DNA from: JAYPAN01 sp049597955
GTDB lineage: Bacteria; Pseudomonadota; Alphaproteobacteria; RS24
Length of the DNA stretch: 64,000 bases
Assembly: GCA_049597955.1 (NCBI GenBank)
Contig: JBMYND010000008.1
Location: 1 to 64,000, forward strand
Reading direction: 5' to 3'
The notes under the pieces were generated by a model. That model did not search any database and had not been told where the DNA came from. It was given only the letters and a program-made list of their open reading frames with translations. This document shows, piece after piece, positions 7,849 to 17,506 of this stretch. The position numbers and the translations under genes are program-made. Position 1 is the stretch's first letter. The number at the start of each line of letters is the position of its first letter.

Positions 7849-8381
7849 TCCCTAAACGTCACTTGGGCCGAGACAGCCGCGTCACCCTTACCGGTTTTGC
7901 GCATGACCAGCTGCAATATCTCATAGCGACGCACGCCCTGCAATTGCTGCAGCCAACCTAAAATATCGGCTGGCAAGGCGCGTGACACAAATATGGTGAA
8001 CCGGGCATCGCCGGGTTGAACCCTTTCTATCGCCACCCGTGCCAGGGCTGCGGTTTCCAACACCACACTGCGCAAGGGCTTGACTTCGCCTGTGCCATCC
8101 AATTCGCCGGATGCCTCCACGTCGCGCGAAGCCAATGTTTCAAGCAGGACAATAATGCGCGACAATCTTTGTTGCTCGACTTCCAGACTGCGGCGGCTGG
8201 CTTGTTTGTAATCACCCACAGGCAGAATCACCAACCCATAGAGCAAAAAGAGCACACTGGCAAAACCCGCCAAGGCCGTGAGCAATTGCTCGCGCCTTGT
8301 GAGGGATTGCCAGAAGCCAGCCAATTGCATGCGCAATAATTGCCACGCTTGCGAAATATTTTTTTGCTTGCCGGACGCCAT
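7845..8381 (-). CDS. gspM: Type II secretion protein M
   Basis: This encodes a 178-residue inner-membrane platform component. A short cytoplasmic N-terminus and one transmembrane helix (about 36-55, after the TRREQLL motif typical of GspM) precede a periplasmic ferredoxin-like domain. GspM partners GspL to link the pseudopilus assembly platform to the GspE ATPase. It overlaps gspL by one base and gspN by four. Confidence 0.88.
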   Translation of the reverse strand: MASGKQKNISQAWQLLRMQLAGFWQSLTRREQLLTALAGFASVLFLLYGLVILPVGDYKQASRRSLEVEQQRLSRIIVLLETLASRDVEASGELDGTGEVKPLRSVVLETAALARVAIERVQPGDARFTIFVSRALPADILGWLQQLQGVRRYEILQLVMRKTGKGDAAVSAQVTFRD

Positions 8382-9394
8382 TATAAATCTTCCCGGGCCA
8401 GCGAGAAGCGCGCCACCACACCAGTGCCGGTTTGCTCACTATCGCCATCGCTTACATTGAAACCGGCATTGACCAAACTCTGTCGCGCCTGTTCAATATC
8501 GGCAAAATTTTTGCCTGCCACGCTGATTTGCAAAGGTTCGGGACGGTCAGCCATATAGCGCACTGCCTCCAGCCTTATATTGTCCAGCCCGGCCAAGCTT
8601 TCAAATACTGCCGATGATAAGGGCAAAAAACCCTCGCTCAGAACAGGTTGGCCAAGCCGGGCCCGCAATTGTCCCTCGACATTAACAATGCGGCGAATAT
8701 CCGGAAATTGCCTTCGGAACATAGCCTCACCGCGATCCAAAAGTGCCAGGCGTTGCCGATTGTCGATTGCCGCCTGTGACAGAGACAAGCCAACCCAAAT
8801 GATGAGCCCGATAAAAGCCAAAGCCGCCACCCGCCGGCATACCGATAAATAATCGCCAATCGGCAATTGCGGGCCAAATATGCCGGTGGCAAAGCCAGAC
8901 ATATCTGCGGGCAGGCCCTGCATCTCGGCTGGGTTGATTGTGCTGCCATCCAATGCCAAATCAGCTAGCAGCGGAGACATGGTAAAACCGGTGCCGTCGG
9001 CACGCCGCGCAATTACCTCAGCGTCGCGGTGATTGACGTTGACGCCTTCAGACGGCACGGGCAGGCACATATAATCCGGCCAAATCGCGGTCAGTGTGAT
9101 GTTCTCAGCCCGCGTCTTTTGAACAAGCGCGAGCAGAATTTCCCGATTACAGACCAGCACAAGGCTTTCCGTCGGCACGTCTGTCGGGCAAATACAAAAG
9201 CTCAAATCGGCATTTTCCGCCGCCAGCCGATCGGACATAAAATAACCAATCGTGCGCTGCAATTTGCGTGGCGACAAATCAGGCAAAGACAGGCGGAAAC
9301 TGGAAACATGGCGACCGGAAATAATCGCGCAAGCCTCACCCGGCTTGTCACCGGCCACCAGCACGACACCCATTTCCTCATAAGACTGCGCCAT
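8381..9394 (-). CDS. gspL: Type II secretion protein L
   Basis: This encodes 337 residues: a cytoplasmic actin-like domain (about 1-175) that docks the GspE ATPase, a single membrane helix near 185-205 (LAFIGLIIWVGLSL), and a periplasmic ferredoxin-like domain ending in the catch-all sequence RFSL. The order and size match GspL. It starts 3 bp after the gspK stop and overlaps gspM by one base. Confidence 0.9.
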   Translation of the reverse strand: MAQSYEEMGVVLVAGDKPGEACAIISGRHVSSFRLSLPDLSPRKLQRTIGYFMSDRLAAENADLSFCICPTDVPTESLVLVCNREILLALVQKTRAENITLTAIWPDYMCLPVPSEGVNVNHRDAEVIARRADGTGFTMSPLLADLALDGSTINPAEMQGLPADMSGFATGIFGPQLPIGDYLSVCRRVAALAFIGLIIWVGLSLSQAAIDNRQRLALLDRGEAMFRRQFPDIRRIVNVEGQLRARLGQPVLSEGFLPLSSAVFESLAGLDNIRLEAVRYMADRPEPLQISVAGKNFADIEQARQSLVNAGFNVSDGDSEQTGTGVVARFSLAREDL

Positions 9395-9397
9395 TAA

Positions 9398-10402
9398 TTA
9401 CGCCCCAAATTCCCGCATGATAACAGCATAGCCGCCATTGCGATAAAAATGCGCCATAGATTTCAGTCGCACGCGCACTTGATGATAGGCCACATTGACC
9501 GTCAAGCGAAAGCGCACGGGATAAACATCAAAATGAGCCTTCACCGCTTTTTTCGGTGGCTGGGCGACAAATAGCCCGTTCTGCCAGAACCATCTTTCAT
9601 GGTCATAACCCCGCATTGGGCGCGCTGCAATAAGGTCTTCGACCTGTTTAATGGCGTAATCCCCGCCCAATAACGCCCGCACCAAGGGAGCATGTTTGGG
9701 CTGCAAACTATTGACATTGAGCCGCGTTTGCGGCGCCAGCGGGTCAACACAAATCAAATCGCCCAACGCTTCAACCAGTTCCGGCGTCACATCGCGCACC
9801 AGCAATAATTCCGACAGGCTGGTCATTGGTGCGCCAGCTGTGCGGTAAGGGCGGCTTTCATCAGCGTAATAGCCATCCTCAGCACCATAGGTCAAAGGCC
9901 GATTGTCACTGTCTTGCCAATCGGCCACGGCAGAGCTGATAGCACGCGCTGCGCCCTGGCCAAGGTTGAAAAATTCCAACAAGGCGGCAAATTGGACAAT
10001 CGCTTCGGGCTTGGCGCGCCAGCCTTCGCGCGACGTGCCGCTGACGAGTGAAGCAATATTAAAACAGTTCGACGTTTCAACCAATTCGCCATCAATCTCA
10101 CCATTGTCGAGCGGCATGGAAATTTTATTCTTGCCCTCGCGTTGCAGGGCCAGAATATCTGCCTGACGCACATGCATTTGCTGGGCATTGGAAAAGCCGT
10201 AAACCTCGCCAGCCAGCGCATATTCACGCGCCTGAGATTGCACTTGCAAAGCGGTGGCCGTTTGTATGAGACGGCTCAGATTCTCAAAGGAGAAAACCGC
10301 CGCCGCACTCATGACCGAGACTATCCCCAACACAAGTATCAAAGCTGCGCCAGTCTCATTGTGCCTTTTATTGCTTGGGCAGGGCTTAAATTTTGCCATC
10401 AC
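9398..10402 (-). CDS. gspK: Type II secretion minor pseudopilin K
   Basis: This encodes a 334-residue large minor pseudopilin. The class III leader ends in NETG (residue 18), followed by AALILVLGIVSV; the usual Glu at position 5 is absent, as is normal for GspK. The large alpha domain inserted in the pilin fold caps the pseudopilus tip with GspI and GspJ. It overlaps gspJ by 4 bp. Confidence 0.92.
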   Translation of the reverse strand: MMAKFKPCPSNKRHNETGAALILVLGIVSVMSAAAVFSFENLSRLIQTATALQVQSQAREYALAGEVYGFSNAQQMHVRQADILALQREGKNKISMPLDNGEIDGELVETSNCFNIASLVSGTSREGWRAKPEAIVQFAALLEFFNLGQGAARAISSAVADWQDSDNRPLTYGAEDGYYADESRPYRTAGAPMTSLSELLLVRDVTPELVEALGDLICVDPLAPQTRLNVNSLQPKHAPLVRALLGGDYAIKQVEDLIAARPMRGYDHERWFWQNGLFVAQPPKKAVKAHFDVYPVRFRLTVNVAYHQVRVRLKSMAHFYRNGGYAVIMREFGA

Positions 10403-11049
10403 AACCTGCCCGGCGCGGTTTTGAACACATGGCTGTAACGCTCATCTGCCCTCAGGGCCGTCGCTGGCACCCAATCCAGCTTGACCAGCACAGGCAATCG
10501 ACCATGCGACCCAAACAGCCGCCCCTCATCAACGCCAATAAACCATTGCTTATGCCAGCTATTGCCGTCGAAAAAACTGACTTCAATATCATCAATGCCG
10601 CCAATCAGCCGGTGGCCGGTTTGCTTCGTGCCGGATGTCGCATCAGGGCGGTCATAGCTTTGCCGCATGATTTGGCCATCCTCAAAACAATAGCGCACAG
10701 ATTCAATATCCGGCTCCGCCGGATTAAGTTGCGCTGCCAATGCCGCGCGGCGGGCAAATTTCAAAAAACACGGCTTGGTTGGGTTGCCTTCAAAAACCAC
10801 AATATCGCGCGGTGCACCATGCGGACGCGCCACAATATGCGCCAAATCTTCACCCAATCTGGCAGTGACCCGCATTAAATCACCAAGCCGGTCAAGACGC
10901 TGCTTTTGGCTGTCGCCGCCGCCCCAAAACGCACCCAATAAGGCGATTGATGTCGCTGATACCAATGCCAGCAGAAAACAGGCCAACAGGGCTTCAACCA
11001 AACTGAACCCGGCCTCATGCGACTGCTTATGCACCCCAGCTTCGCTCAT
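10399..11049 (-). CDS. gspJ: Type II secretion minor pseudopilin J
   Basis: This encodes 216 residues with a class III prepilin leader cut after Gly14 (HEAG, then FSLVEALLA) and a hydrophobic helix, then a globular domain with the length expected for GspJ. It forms the tip complex with GspI and GspK. It shares one base with gspI and four with gspK. Confidence 0.92.
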   Translation of the reverse strand: MSEAGVHKQSHEAGFSLVEALLACFLLALVSATSIALLGAFWGGGDSQKQRLDRLGDLMRVTARLGEDLAHIVARPHGAPRDIVVFEGNPTKPCFLKFARRAALAAQLNPAEPDIESVRYCFEDGQIMRQSYDRPDATSGTKQTGHRLIGGIDDIEVSFFDGNSWHKQWFIGVDEGRLFGSHGRLPVLVKLDWVPATALRADERYSHVFKTAPGRL

Positions 11050-11459
11050 TATTGCTGGCTCCGAAAGCCGGTCAGTGTGGATAAAACCGCATCACGGGCC
11101 GGGTGCAGCACATCAACTGACACCATCACCATGCCACTTTCCTTTTGCAATTCTGCCCGCCCCCGCCAAGGGAATACCAGCCCACCTTGTTGCTGTTCAC
11201 CTGATACCGGCCCCGGCGTCAGGCTGCGTTGGGCAGTCAATTGGTTGACTACATTACCTGCGACCAGCCAAGCCAGCGTTTTCTCCTGCAAGCGCCCCGT
11301 ATTGCGGGTGGCAGTCGTCTGGTGCACCAATATCGGCACAATCGCGAGCGCCAATATTGACACAGCCACAAGCAATTCGAGCAGGGAAAAGCCAGCCTGC
11401 ACGCGGCCTTCGTCAACCTTGCTGTCTTGGCACCGCCCGTTCATTATTCCGATGACCAA
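11049..11459 (-). CDS. gspI: Type II secretion minor pseudopilin I
   Basis: This encodes 136 residues with the prepilin leader cut after Gly23 (QAG, then FSLLELLVAVSILAL). A short domain with a Trp-containing loop follows, typical for GspI. The annotated start overlaps gspG by 16 bp; a later Met (residue 6) would shorten the leader slightly. Its position right after gspG means no gspH gene is present in the operon. Confidence 0.9.
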   Translation of the reverse strand: MVIGIMNGRCQDSKVDEGRVQAGFSLLELLVAVSILALAIVPILVHQTTATRNTGRLQEKTLAWLVAGNVVNQLTAQRSLTPGPVSGEQQQGGLVFPWRGRAELQKESGMVMVSVDVLHPARDAVLSTLTGFRSQQ

Positions 11460-11905
11460 TTTCCAATATCGGCGTCCTGACCTTCACCGCCAAGCCGACC
11501 GTCTGCACCAAGAGAGAAAACGTCAAACACACCGTTTTCACCCGGTATCATATATTGATAATCATTATTCCACGGGTCTTTGGGCAAAGATTTGATAAAG
11601 CCGTCACGTCGCAAGCTTCGGCCACCGGGCGATTGCAATAATATGTCCAAACCATCATCCATGCTCGGATAGCGCAATGTTTCCATGCGATACATTTCAA
11701 TGGCTTGGCTCAAAATGGCAATATCCGATTTCGCCTTTTCCATCATCGCCCTGTCTTGACTGGGCAGCACATTCAACACGACAACCGAAGTCAGCAGGCC
11801 CATAATGACAATCACCACCATTAATTCGATGAAGGAAAACCCGGCCTGCCCGTCGACAATGCTCATTGTTTTATCACTTGCGCTGTTTTGTTTCCTATCG
11901 CTCAC
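11444..11905 (-). CDS. gspG: Type II secretion major pseudopilin G
   Basis: This encodes 153 residues, processed after Gly22 (QAG, then FSFIELMVVIVIMG). The C-terminal part KSLPKDPWNNDYQY and DVFSLGADGRLGGEG is the signature of the major pseudopilin with its calcium-binding loop. An internal Met14 (11866) would give a leader of more usual length. Many copies polymerise into the pseudopilus that pushes substrates through GspD. Confidence 0.95.
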   Translation of the reverse strand: MSDRKQNSASDKTMSIVDGQAGFSFIELMVVIVIMGLLTSVVVLNVLPSQDRAMMEKAKSDIAILSQAIEMYRMETLRYPSMDDGLDILLQSPGGRSLRRDGFIKSLPKDPWNNDYQYMIPGENGVFDVFSLGADGRLGGEGQDADIGNWSSE

Positions 11906-11914
11906 AACCGCCCC

Positions 11915-13150
11915 CTAGTTCAAAATCAGACTGTTCAATTGCATAATGGGCAGCATAATGGACATCACAATAAAGCCGACCACCAACCCCATAATAACAA
12001 CAATGACCGGCTCCAAAAGGCTGAGAAAAGATTGCGTCCAGCCATCAATTTCCTGCTCTAAATATTCGGCCGATTTCAGCAAAAGCATGGGCAGGGAGCC
12101 ACTTTTTTCACCCATTGCCATCATATAGACCAGCAAGGGTGAAAACACTTCCACACGGCGAAACGCGGCAGACAAGGAACCCCCTTCAAAAACCTCGACA
12201 TAGGCATCATCTATTGCCTTGCGCAATAAATGATTGCCTTGCGTTTCGCGCGCTGCCTTCAGCGCATCGAGAACCGGACTGCCGCCATCAAGCAACGTGC
12301 CAAGCGTGCGGGCAAATCGCGCACTGGCCACCATACGGGTAAAGCGACCGATAATTGGCAGGGCGAGCAACCGCGTATCCACGCTTAAACGAAATGTCGT
12401 ATTCCGCAAGGCACGACGGAAAGCCAGCCCCAATATCATCAACCCGGCCAAAATAAGTGGCCCAAAACGCACAAGCATGTCGGACGCGCCAACAACAATT
12501 TGCGTTGCCAAGGGCAACGCGCTGTCAAAATTCTGAAATTGATTGGCGATTTTCGGCACCACCATAGTTATCAGCAAAGTCAGCACACCAAGCGCCACCA
12601 CTGACAAAACCGCCGGATAGATGAGGGCCGCACGCACTTTGTTTTTTACATTTTCTGACTTTTCCGCATATTCAGCCACCCGATCGAGAATACCGGCCAA
12701 ATCGCCCGACGCCTCACCGGCCGCAATCATCGCAATATAGAGCCGGTCAAATGACGCCGGTTCGCTTTGCAACGCTTCCGACAAGCGCGCGCCCTCCACA
12801 AGACGGCTGCGCACATTGGTTAGCACATCGCGATTTATCGCCGCCATATTTTGTGCGGCTATGGATTGCAGCGTATCATTTATCGCAATACCCGCCCCTA
12901 TCATGGTCGCCATTTGCCGCGTAATCAGCGCCAAATCCGCAGCAGAAATTGCCTGTCGTCGTTTCGGCACCAGTCCTGCCAAAAATGACCCGCTTTCGCC
13001 CTGCGCGGCGGCGCGACCCTCCTGCACACTGACCGGGTAAAGCTGGCGTGCCTGCAATAATTTGCGGGCATCGCGCAGGCTGTCTGCGGCAATAACCCCT
13101 TTGCGGGTTTTACCTTTTTCGTCCAACGCAACAAAATTATAGGCGGGCAT
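11915..13150 (-). CDS. gspF: Type II secretion inner-membrane platform protein F
   Basis: This encodes a 411-residue polytopic protein of the GspF/PilC family. Two repeated cytoplasmic four-helix domains each precede membrane helices (around 170-200, 220-245 and 375-405). Motifs such as AGEASGDLAGILDRVAEYAE and MGEKSGSLPMLL are family hallmarks. It starts 2 bp from the gspE stop. Confidence 0.95.
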   Translation of the reverse strand: MPAYNFVALDEKGKTRKGVIAADSLRDARKLLQARQLYPVSVQEGRAAAQGESGSFLAGLVPKRRQAISAADLALITRQMATMIGAGIAINDTLQSIAAQNMAAINRDVLTNVRSRLVEGARLSEALQSEPASFDRLYIAMIAAGEASGDLAGILDRVAEYAEKSENVKNKVRAALIYPAVLSVVALGVLTLLITMVVPKIANQFQNFDSALPLATQIVVGASDMLVRFGPLILAGLMILGLAFRRALRNTTFRLSVDTRLLALPIIGRFTRMVASARFARTLGTLLDGGSPVLDALKAARETQGNHLLRKAIDDAYVEVFEGGSLSAAFRRVEVFSPLLVYMMAMGEKSGSLPMLLLKSAEYLEQEIDGWTQSFLSLLEPVIVVIMGLVVGFIVMSIMLPIMQLNSLILN

Positions 13151-13152
13151 AG

Positions 13153-14673
13153 CTAACCCTCCTCGGCAAAACGGGCAACACGCATGACTTCTTCAAGCGT
13201 TGTTTCACCAGACAGCACCAGTAAGCTCCCGCTTTCAGCCAGCATGGGCAGGTTTTTGAAGCCATGGGCTTCAATCTGCTGCTCGCTCGCACCCGATTGC
13301 ACCAATTCGCGAAGCTGGTCATCGACAACCAGCATTTCAAATATACCCACCCGCCCGCGATAACCGGTGTTTTGACAGGCCGGGCAGCCGACAGGTCGGC
13401 TTATATTGGATTTTGCAGGCAGCTTTTTAAGCCCCATCGCCGCGGTCGATATGCCGCTATTATCAGCTTGTTTGCACTGGGGACACAATCGCCGCACCAA
13501 TCTTTGCGCGACAACCAGCTTCAGCGAAGAGGCCAGCAAAAAAGGCTCAACCCCCATATCGACCAGCCTGGTCACTGCCGCCGCCGCCGAATTGGTATGC
13601 ACAGTGGATAATACAATATGACCGGTGAGACTGGCCTGCACAGCAATCTCAGCGGTTTCCATGTCCCGAATTTCACCGACCATGACCACATCCGGGTCTT
13701 GGCGTAAAATTGACCGCAAGCCGCTGGCAAATGTCATGCCGACTTTGCCATTCACCTGCGTTTGACTGACCCCTTGCAGAGCATATTCCACCGGGTCTTC
13801 AACCGTCATAATATTGCGTGACTGGTCGTTCAACACGCCAAGCGCGGCGTAAAGCGTAGTCGTCTTACCCGAGCCGGTCGGGCCAGTGACCAAAATAATA
13901 CCATTCGGGTCGCGCAAGACCGACTGAAAAGGCGCGCGCAATTCATCCGACATGCCCAACGCGTCAAGCCCAACAAGGGCGTTATCCTTGTCCAGCAGCC
14001 GCATAACCACGCGCTCACCATAGCGAATGGGCAAGGTTGAGACGCGCACATCATAGCTTTTACCGCCCAAAGTCAGCGACAAGCGGCCATCTTGCGGCAG
14101 TCTTTTTTCGGCAATATCAAGGCGAGACATGACTTTTACCCGCGACACCAAATAGGGGGCCAGCTTGGCCGACAGCGAAGCGATTTCGGTTAAAATGCCA
14201 TCAATGCGCAAACGAACAATAAGCTCATTCTCAAAAGGTTCGAGATGCACATCCGACGCCCCGGCGCGCACAGCTTCGCTGAGCAAGCTGTTCAGCAGGC
14301 GGATAATCGGCGCATCATCATCGGCGGCCAGCAAATCAGCCGATTGCTCAACGCCCAGCAAAGCACTGTCCAAATCATCGCCAAACGCATCCGATGCCGC
14401 ATTCTCGGATTTTTCATCCAGACCGCGCCGCGCATATATCTCTGATAAAAGCGCATCAAAATCGGCTTTTGAAAGGCGCTGCACCGCATCAATATCGGGC
14501 CATAAGCGTGCCACTTCCGAAATCAGCTCGGCCCGGGCATCGGCCTCAATACTCAAAGTTAGTCCGGCCTTGTCATGGGTCAAAGCCAGCCCATAATCGC
14601 GGGCAAAGCTATAGGGCAAAAGGGCCGGCCCGATTGGCTCATCAGCATGGGGAGATGATGCGCGCGCTGTCAT
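13153..14673 (-). CDS. gspE: Type II secretion ATPase E
   Basis: This encodes a 506-residue AAA-type motor for pseudopilus assembly. N1E-type and N2E domains come first, then Walker A GPTGSGKT (264-271), an Asp box (TVEDPVEYAL), Walker B with VMVGEIRDMETA, and a His box. The C-terminal tetracysteine zinc module (CPQC ... CPAC, about 395-435) is present. All catalytic motifs are intact. Confidence 0.97.
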   Translation of the reverse strand: MTARASSPHADEPIGPALLPYSFARDYGLALTHDKAGLTLSIEADARAELISEVARLWPDIDAVQRLSKADFDALLSEIYARRGLDEKSENAASDAFGDDLDSALLGVEQSADLLAADDDAPIIRLLNSLLSEAVRAGASDVHLEPFENELIVRLRIDGILTEIASLSAKLAPYLVSRVKVMSRLDIAEKRLPQDGRLSLTLGGKSYDVRVSTLPIRYGERVVMRLLDKDNALVGLDALGMSDELRAPFQSVLRDPNGIILVTGPTGSGKTTTLYAALGVLNDQSRNIMTVEDPVEYALQGVSQTQVNGKVGMTFASGLRSILRQDPDVVMVGEIRDMETAEIAVQASLTGHIVLSTVHTNSAAAAVTRLVDMGVEPFLLASSLKLVVAQRLVRRLCPQCKQADNSGISTAAMGLKKLPAKSNISRPVGCPACQNTGYRGRVGIFEMLVVDDQLRELVQSGASEQQIEAHGFKNLPMLAESGSLLVLSGETTLEEVMRVARFAEEG

Positions 14674-14681
14674 GGGCGTCC

Positions 14682-16637
14682 CTATTGTGGGCCTCCCTTG
14701 CCAGAGGGCAACATGTCACCCATAATATCCTGCACGCGCAAATCAGGAATTCCACCGCCATCAAGCCCGCGTATCGCATTATATTGGCGAGCTGTTAGCT
14801 GGCTGGCCTCTTGGGCTGTGCGCACGATTGTCGGGCGCAGAAAAATCATCAGATTGGTTTTTTCACGCGCCTTGCCAGTGGAACGAAACAAATGACCCAG
14901 CACGGGAATACTGCCCAGTAAAGGCACACGGTCAATCGTGACGCGTTCATCCTGACGCACCAGCCCGCCCAGCACAATCACCTCGCCATTGGCGACGCGC
15001 ACGGCGGTTTCCATTTCGCGCTTTGTGGTAATCAGTTCGGTTGAGTTTGGAGACAGCGGCCCGGCCACTGCCGATACTTCCTGACGAATTTTCAGCCTTA
15101 TTTCATCGCCTTCATTGATTTGCGGCAACACATCGAGTTGCACACCGACATTTTTGCGTTCAATGGTGCGAAATGGATTGGCATTGGAACTGCCCAAAGC
15201 CTCGCCCGTGGTGATTGGTATTTCCTGCCCGACGATAAAGCGCGCCTGTTGATTATCCAGCGTCATAATAGACGGGGTGGATAATATATTGCTGTTAACG
15301 TCGCGGCGCAGCGCGTTCAGTACCACACCAAACACCGAGCCGTCGCTGCGTGTGCCACCAGCTCCAATGACAATGCCGCGTGAAGCAAGAAGCGTATCGA
15401 GCGCACGCGCGCGCAATGTCTGGTCAATGCCTGTGCCGCTATCGCCCGAAGACGGATTGCTGCCGTCAATCACCGCACCGGCCAACGCCAATATATTGGG
15501 GGCCGTGCTGCCATAATTTGTGACGGTAAACGGAATGGAAGCGTCATTATTGCCAGCCAAGAGATATTGCACGCCCAATTCGCGCGACGCATTGTCGGAA
15601 ACTTCAACAATAATCGCTTCAACCAAGACTTGCGGCTGTGGATTGTCCAGCTCATCAATCAGCGTAGCGACCCATTTTTGCGTGTCCGCATCGGCATTGA
15701 CGACAATGGCATTGCCGGCAGGGTGCGAGGAAATCGTGACATCGGTCGCTGACGCCCCCTTGCCGGCTTTATCGCCGACCGATTTAGACAATGTTTGCAA
15801 CATGGGCAGCAAGCTGTCGGCCGAGGCATATTTCAGCTTATGAACCCGAATATCACTATTATTGACATTCTCCCGGTCAATCGCTTCCAGCAAAGGCTGA
15901 TATTGTGCCAATGCTTTTGGCGTGCCGCGCAAAATCAGTGTATTGGTGCCGGCAATGGGCGTGCCGGTAATGGCAATCTTTCCTTGTTTGCCGACCATAT
16001 CGCCGGTGCTGATTTCTTTCAAAAGCGCCGCCAATTCGCGCGGTGATGTATTTTTAACGACCATGATACGCGTCTGGCGGCGGTCGACATCCAACTCCGA
16101 CAGCAAACGCTCAATACGGTCTATATTGTCGGCGAAATCAGCAATTATCAATTGCCGGAACCCCATAATATAAGTGACTTCTCCGGCCTTGCTGATGAGC
16201 TTCTCAACGGCTTTTTTTGCGGTTTCCGGGTCAAGATAGTCAATCGGGATAATGCGGGTGATTTTGGCGTCGGCAGCCGGATTTTCCGACATGTCATCGC
16301 TTTCTTGCATCGCGTCTTTTATGGGGATGATTTTTATGGCGCCTGAAGACAGCGGCGTGACCGCATAACCATTGGTTTTCAAAACCGACAGCATCACCTC
16401 GTAAAGTGCGTCAGGGGCGAGGGGACGGCTGGAAAATACATTCACCTTGCCCGATACTTTTGGGTCAATAATGACTGTTTTACGGGTCTCTATGGCTACG
16501 TCCTGTATGAAGGACTTCAAGTCAGCGCCATTGAAATTGAGCCCACCAGTTTGCGCCAGCACCGGTGTCACCAATATGGCTTGCCCAATAACCAAAATGA
16601 CGAACAGTGCCGTTTTGAAAATCGCCTGTTGCATCAC
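14682..16637 (-). CDS. gspD: Type II secretion secretin D
   Basis: This encodes a 651-residue outer-membrane secretin. A signal peptide (about 1-28) is followed by N0 (LNFNGADLKSFIQDVA), N1-N3 domains, and the C-terminal secretin domain with VPLLGSIPVLGHLFRS and LMIFLRPTIV. It forms the gate through which folded proteins leave the periplasm. The C-terminal end is short and no obvious S-domain is seen, so pilotin dependence is uncertain. Confidence 0.96.
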   Translation of the reverse strand: MMQQAIFKTALFVILVIGQAILVTPVLAQTGGLNFNGADLKSFIQDVAIETRKTVIIDPKVSGKVNVFSSRPLAPDALYEVMLSVLKTNGYAVTPLSSGAIKIIPIKDAMQESDDMSENPAADAKITRIIPIDYLDPETAKKAVEKLISKAGEVTYIMGFRQLIIADFADNIDRIERLLSELDVDRRQTRIMVVKNTSPRELAALLKEISTGDMVGKQGKIAITGTPIAGTNTLILRGTPKALAQYQPLLEAIDRENVNNSDIRVHKLKYASADSLLPMLQTLSKSVGDKAGKGASATDVTISSHPAGNAIVVNADADTQKWVATLIDELDNPQPQVLVEAIIVEVSDNASRELGVQYLLAGNNDASIPFTVTNYGSTAPNILALAGAVIDGSNPSSGDSGTGIDQTLRARALDTLLASRGIVIGAGGTRSDGSVFGVVLNALRRDVNSNILSTPSIMTLDNQQARFIVGQEIPITTGEALGSSNANPFRTIERKNVGVQLDVLPQINEGDEIRLKIRQEVSAVAGPLSPNSTELITTKREMETAVRVANGEVIVLGGLVRQDERVTIDRVPLLGSIPVLGHLFRSTGKAREKTNLMIFLRPTIVRTAQEASQLTARQYNAIRGLDGGGIPDLRVQDIMGDMLPSGKGGPQ

Positions 16638-16645
16638 TTCTCACT

Positions 16646-17506
16646 TCACATCCGGAAAAGCAAATCTGGCAGTTCAACCAGTAGCTTCCGGCGCTCTCCA
16701 TCACGCTCAATATCCAGCCACAGGGCTTTGCGGTCAATCAGGCGCGTTATAAGACGCCGACCCTTCTCAAAACTGTTCAAGCTCTGATTATCTGCCTTGA
16801 GGATGATATCATTGATTTGCAGGCCGATTTTGTCAAGCATGGCAGAGCGCGCATTCGGCCCTATTTTATAGGCCGCCGGGGCATTGCCGGATGACGGGTC
16901 AAAGACCGGCTGCAAATCGAATATAGCGCGCAATTGGGCCAGCGCATTGCCACCTTCGGGCGCAGGCTGTTGGTCGCCTGTCTGCGGGGTTGCGGCCTGC
17001 TGGCGCGCAGCAAGCTCAAAGCGTTTTTTACGTTCCGGGTCGATAAAGACAGTTTCCAGACGGCCATTGCGGCTTAAATCTATCCGGTCAAGCGTGATAC
17101 CAATAATGCGGACACCATCATCCAGCGAGTCACCAACTCTGACCACTTGCTGCGCGCGATTACCGAATTTGACAATGGCAACACCCTGACCCGCTTCATT
17201 GAGCCGCGTCCCGAAAATACGCAAATCAAGCGTAGACTCAGCCAATGTCTGAGCCGGAGCCACATTACCAAGCGAGCGCCCGAACAAGCCATCCAGTCCG
17301 GCAAAAGATATGGCCGAATCTGTCGGTTGCGCGCGGTCGCGCACCGTTCCCGTATCGGGAATAAAATTACGCCCAAGTGAAGTCACGAACTCGGCGCAAA
17401 GCAGTGCCAACCAAATTATAATCGCGACTTCGCTGAAGGTCAGCAGCAGTTGAAGGCGGGACGACCGGACATGCCGACCGTCCCTCCCCTGTGCTACAGA
17501 TTCCAT
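16646..17506 (-). CDS. gspC: Type II secretion protein C
   Basis: This encodes 286 residues: a cytoplasmic tail, one membrane helix (about 25-45), a homology region contacting GspD (around 95-165), a Gln/Pro-rich linker, and a C-terminal PDZ-like domain (about 215-280, YKIGPNARSAMLDKIGLQ ...). GspC links platform and secretin and helps select substrates. Its start lies inside the end of the TonB-dependent receptor gene (13-bp overlap), which places the secretion genes in the same transcription unit as the receptor. Confidence 0.9.
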   Translation of the reverse strand: MESVAQGRDGRHVRSSRLQLLLTFSEVAIIIWLALLCAEFVTSLGRNFIPDTGTVRDRAQPTDSAISFAGLDGLFGRSLGNVAPAQTLAESTLDLRIFGTRLNEAGQGVAIVKFGNRAQQVVRVGDSLDDGVRIIGITLDRIDLSRNGRLETVFIDPERKKRFELAARQQAATPQTGDQQPAPEGGNALAQLRAIFDLQPVFDPSSGNAPAAYKIGPNARSAMLDKIGLQINDIILKADNQSLNSFEKGRRLITRLIDRKALWLDIERDGERRKLLVELPDLLFRM

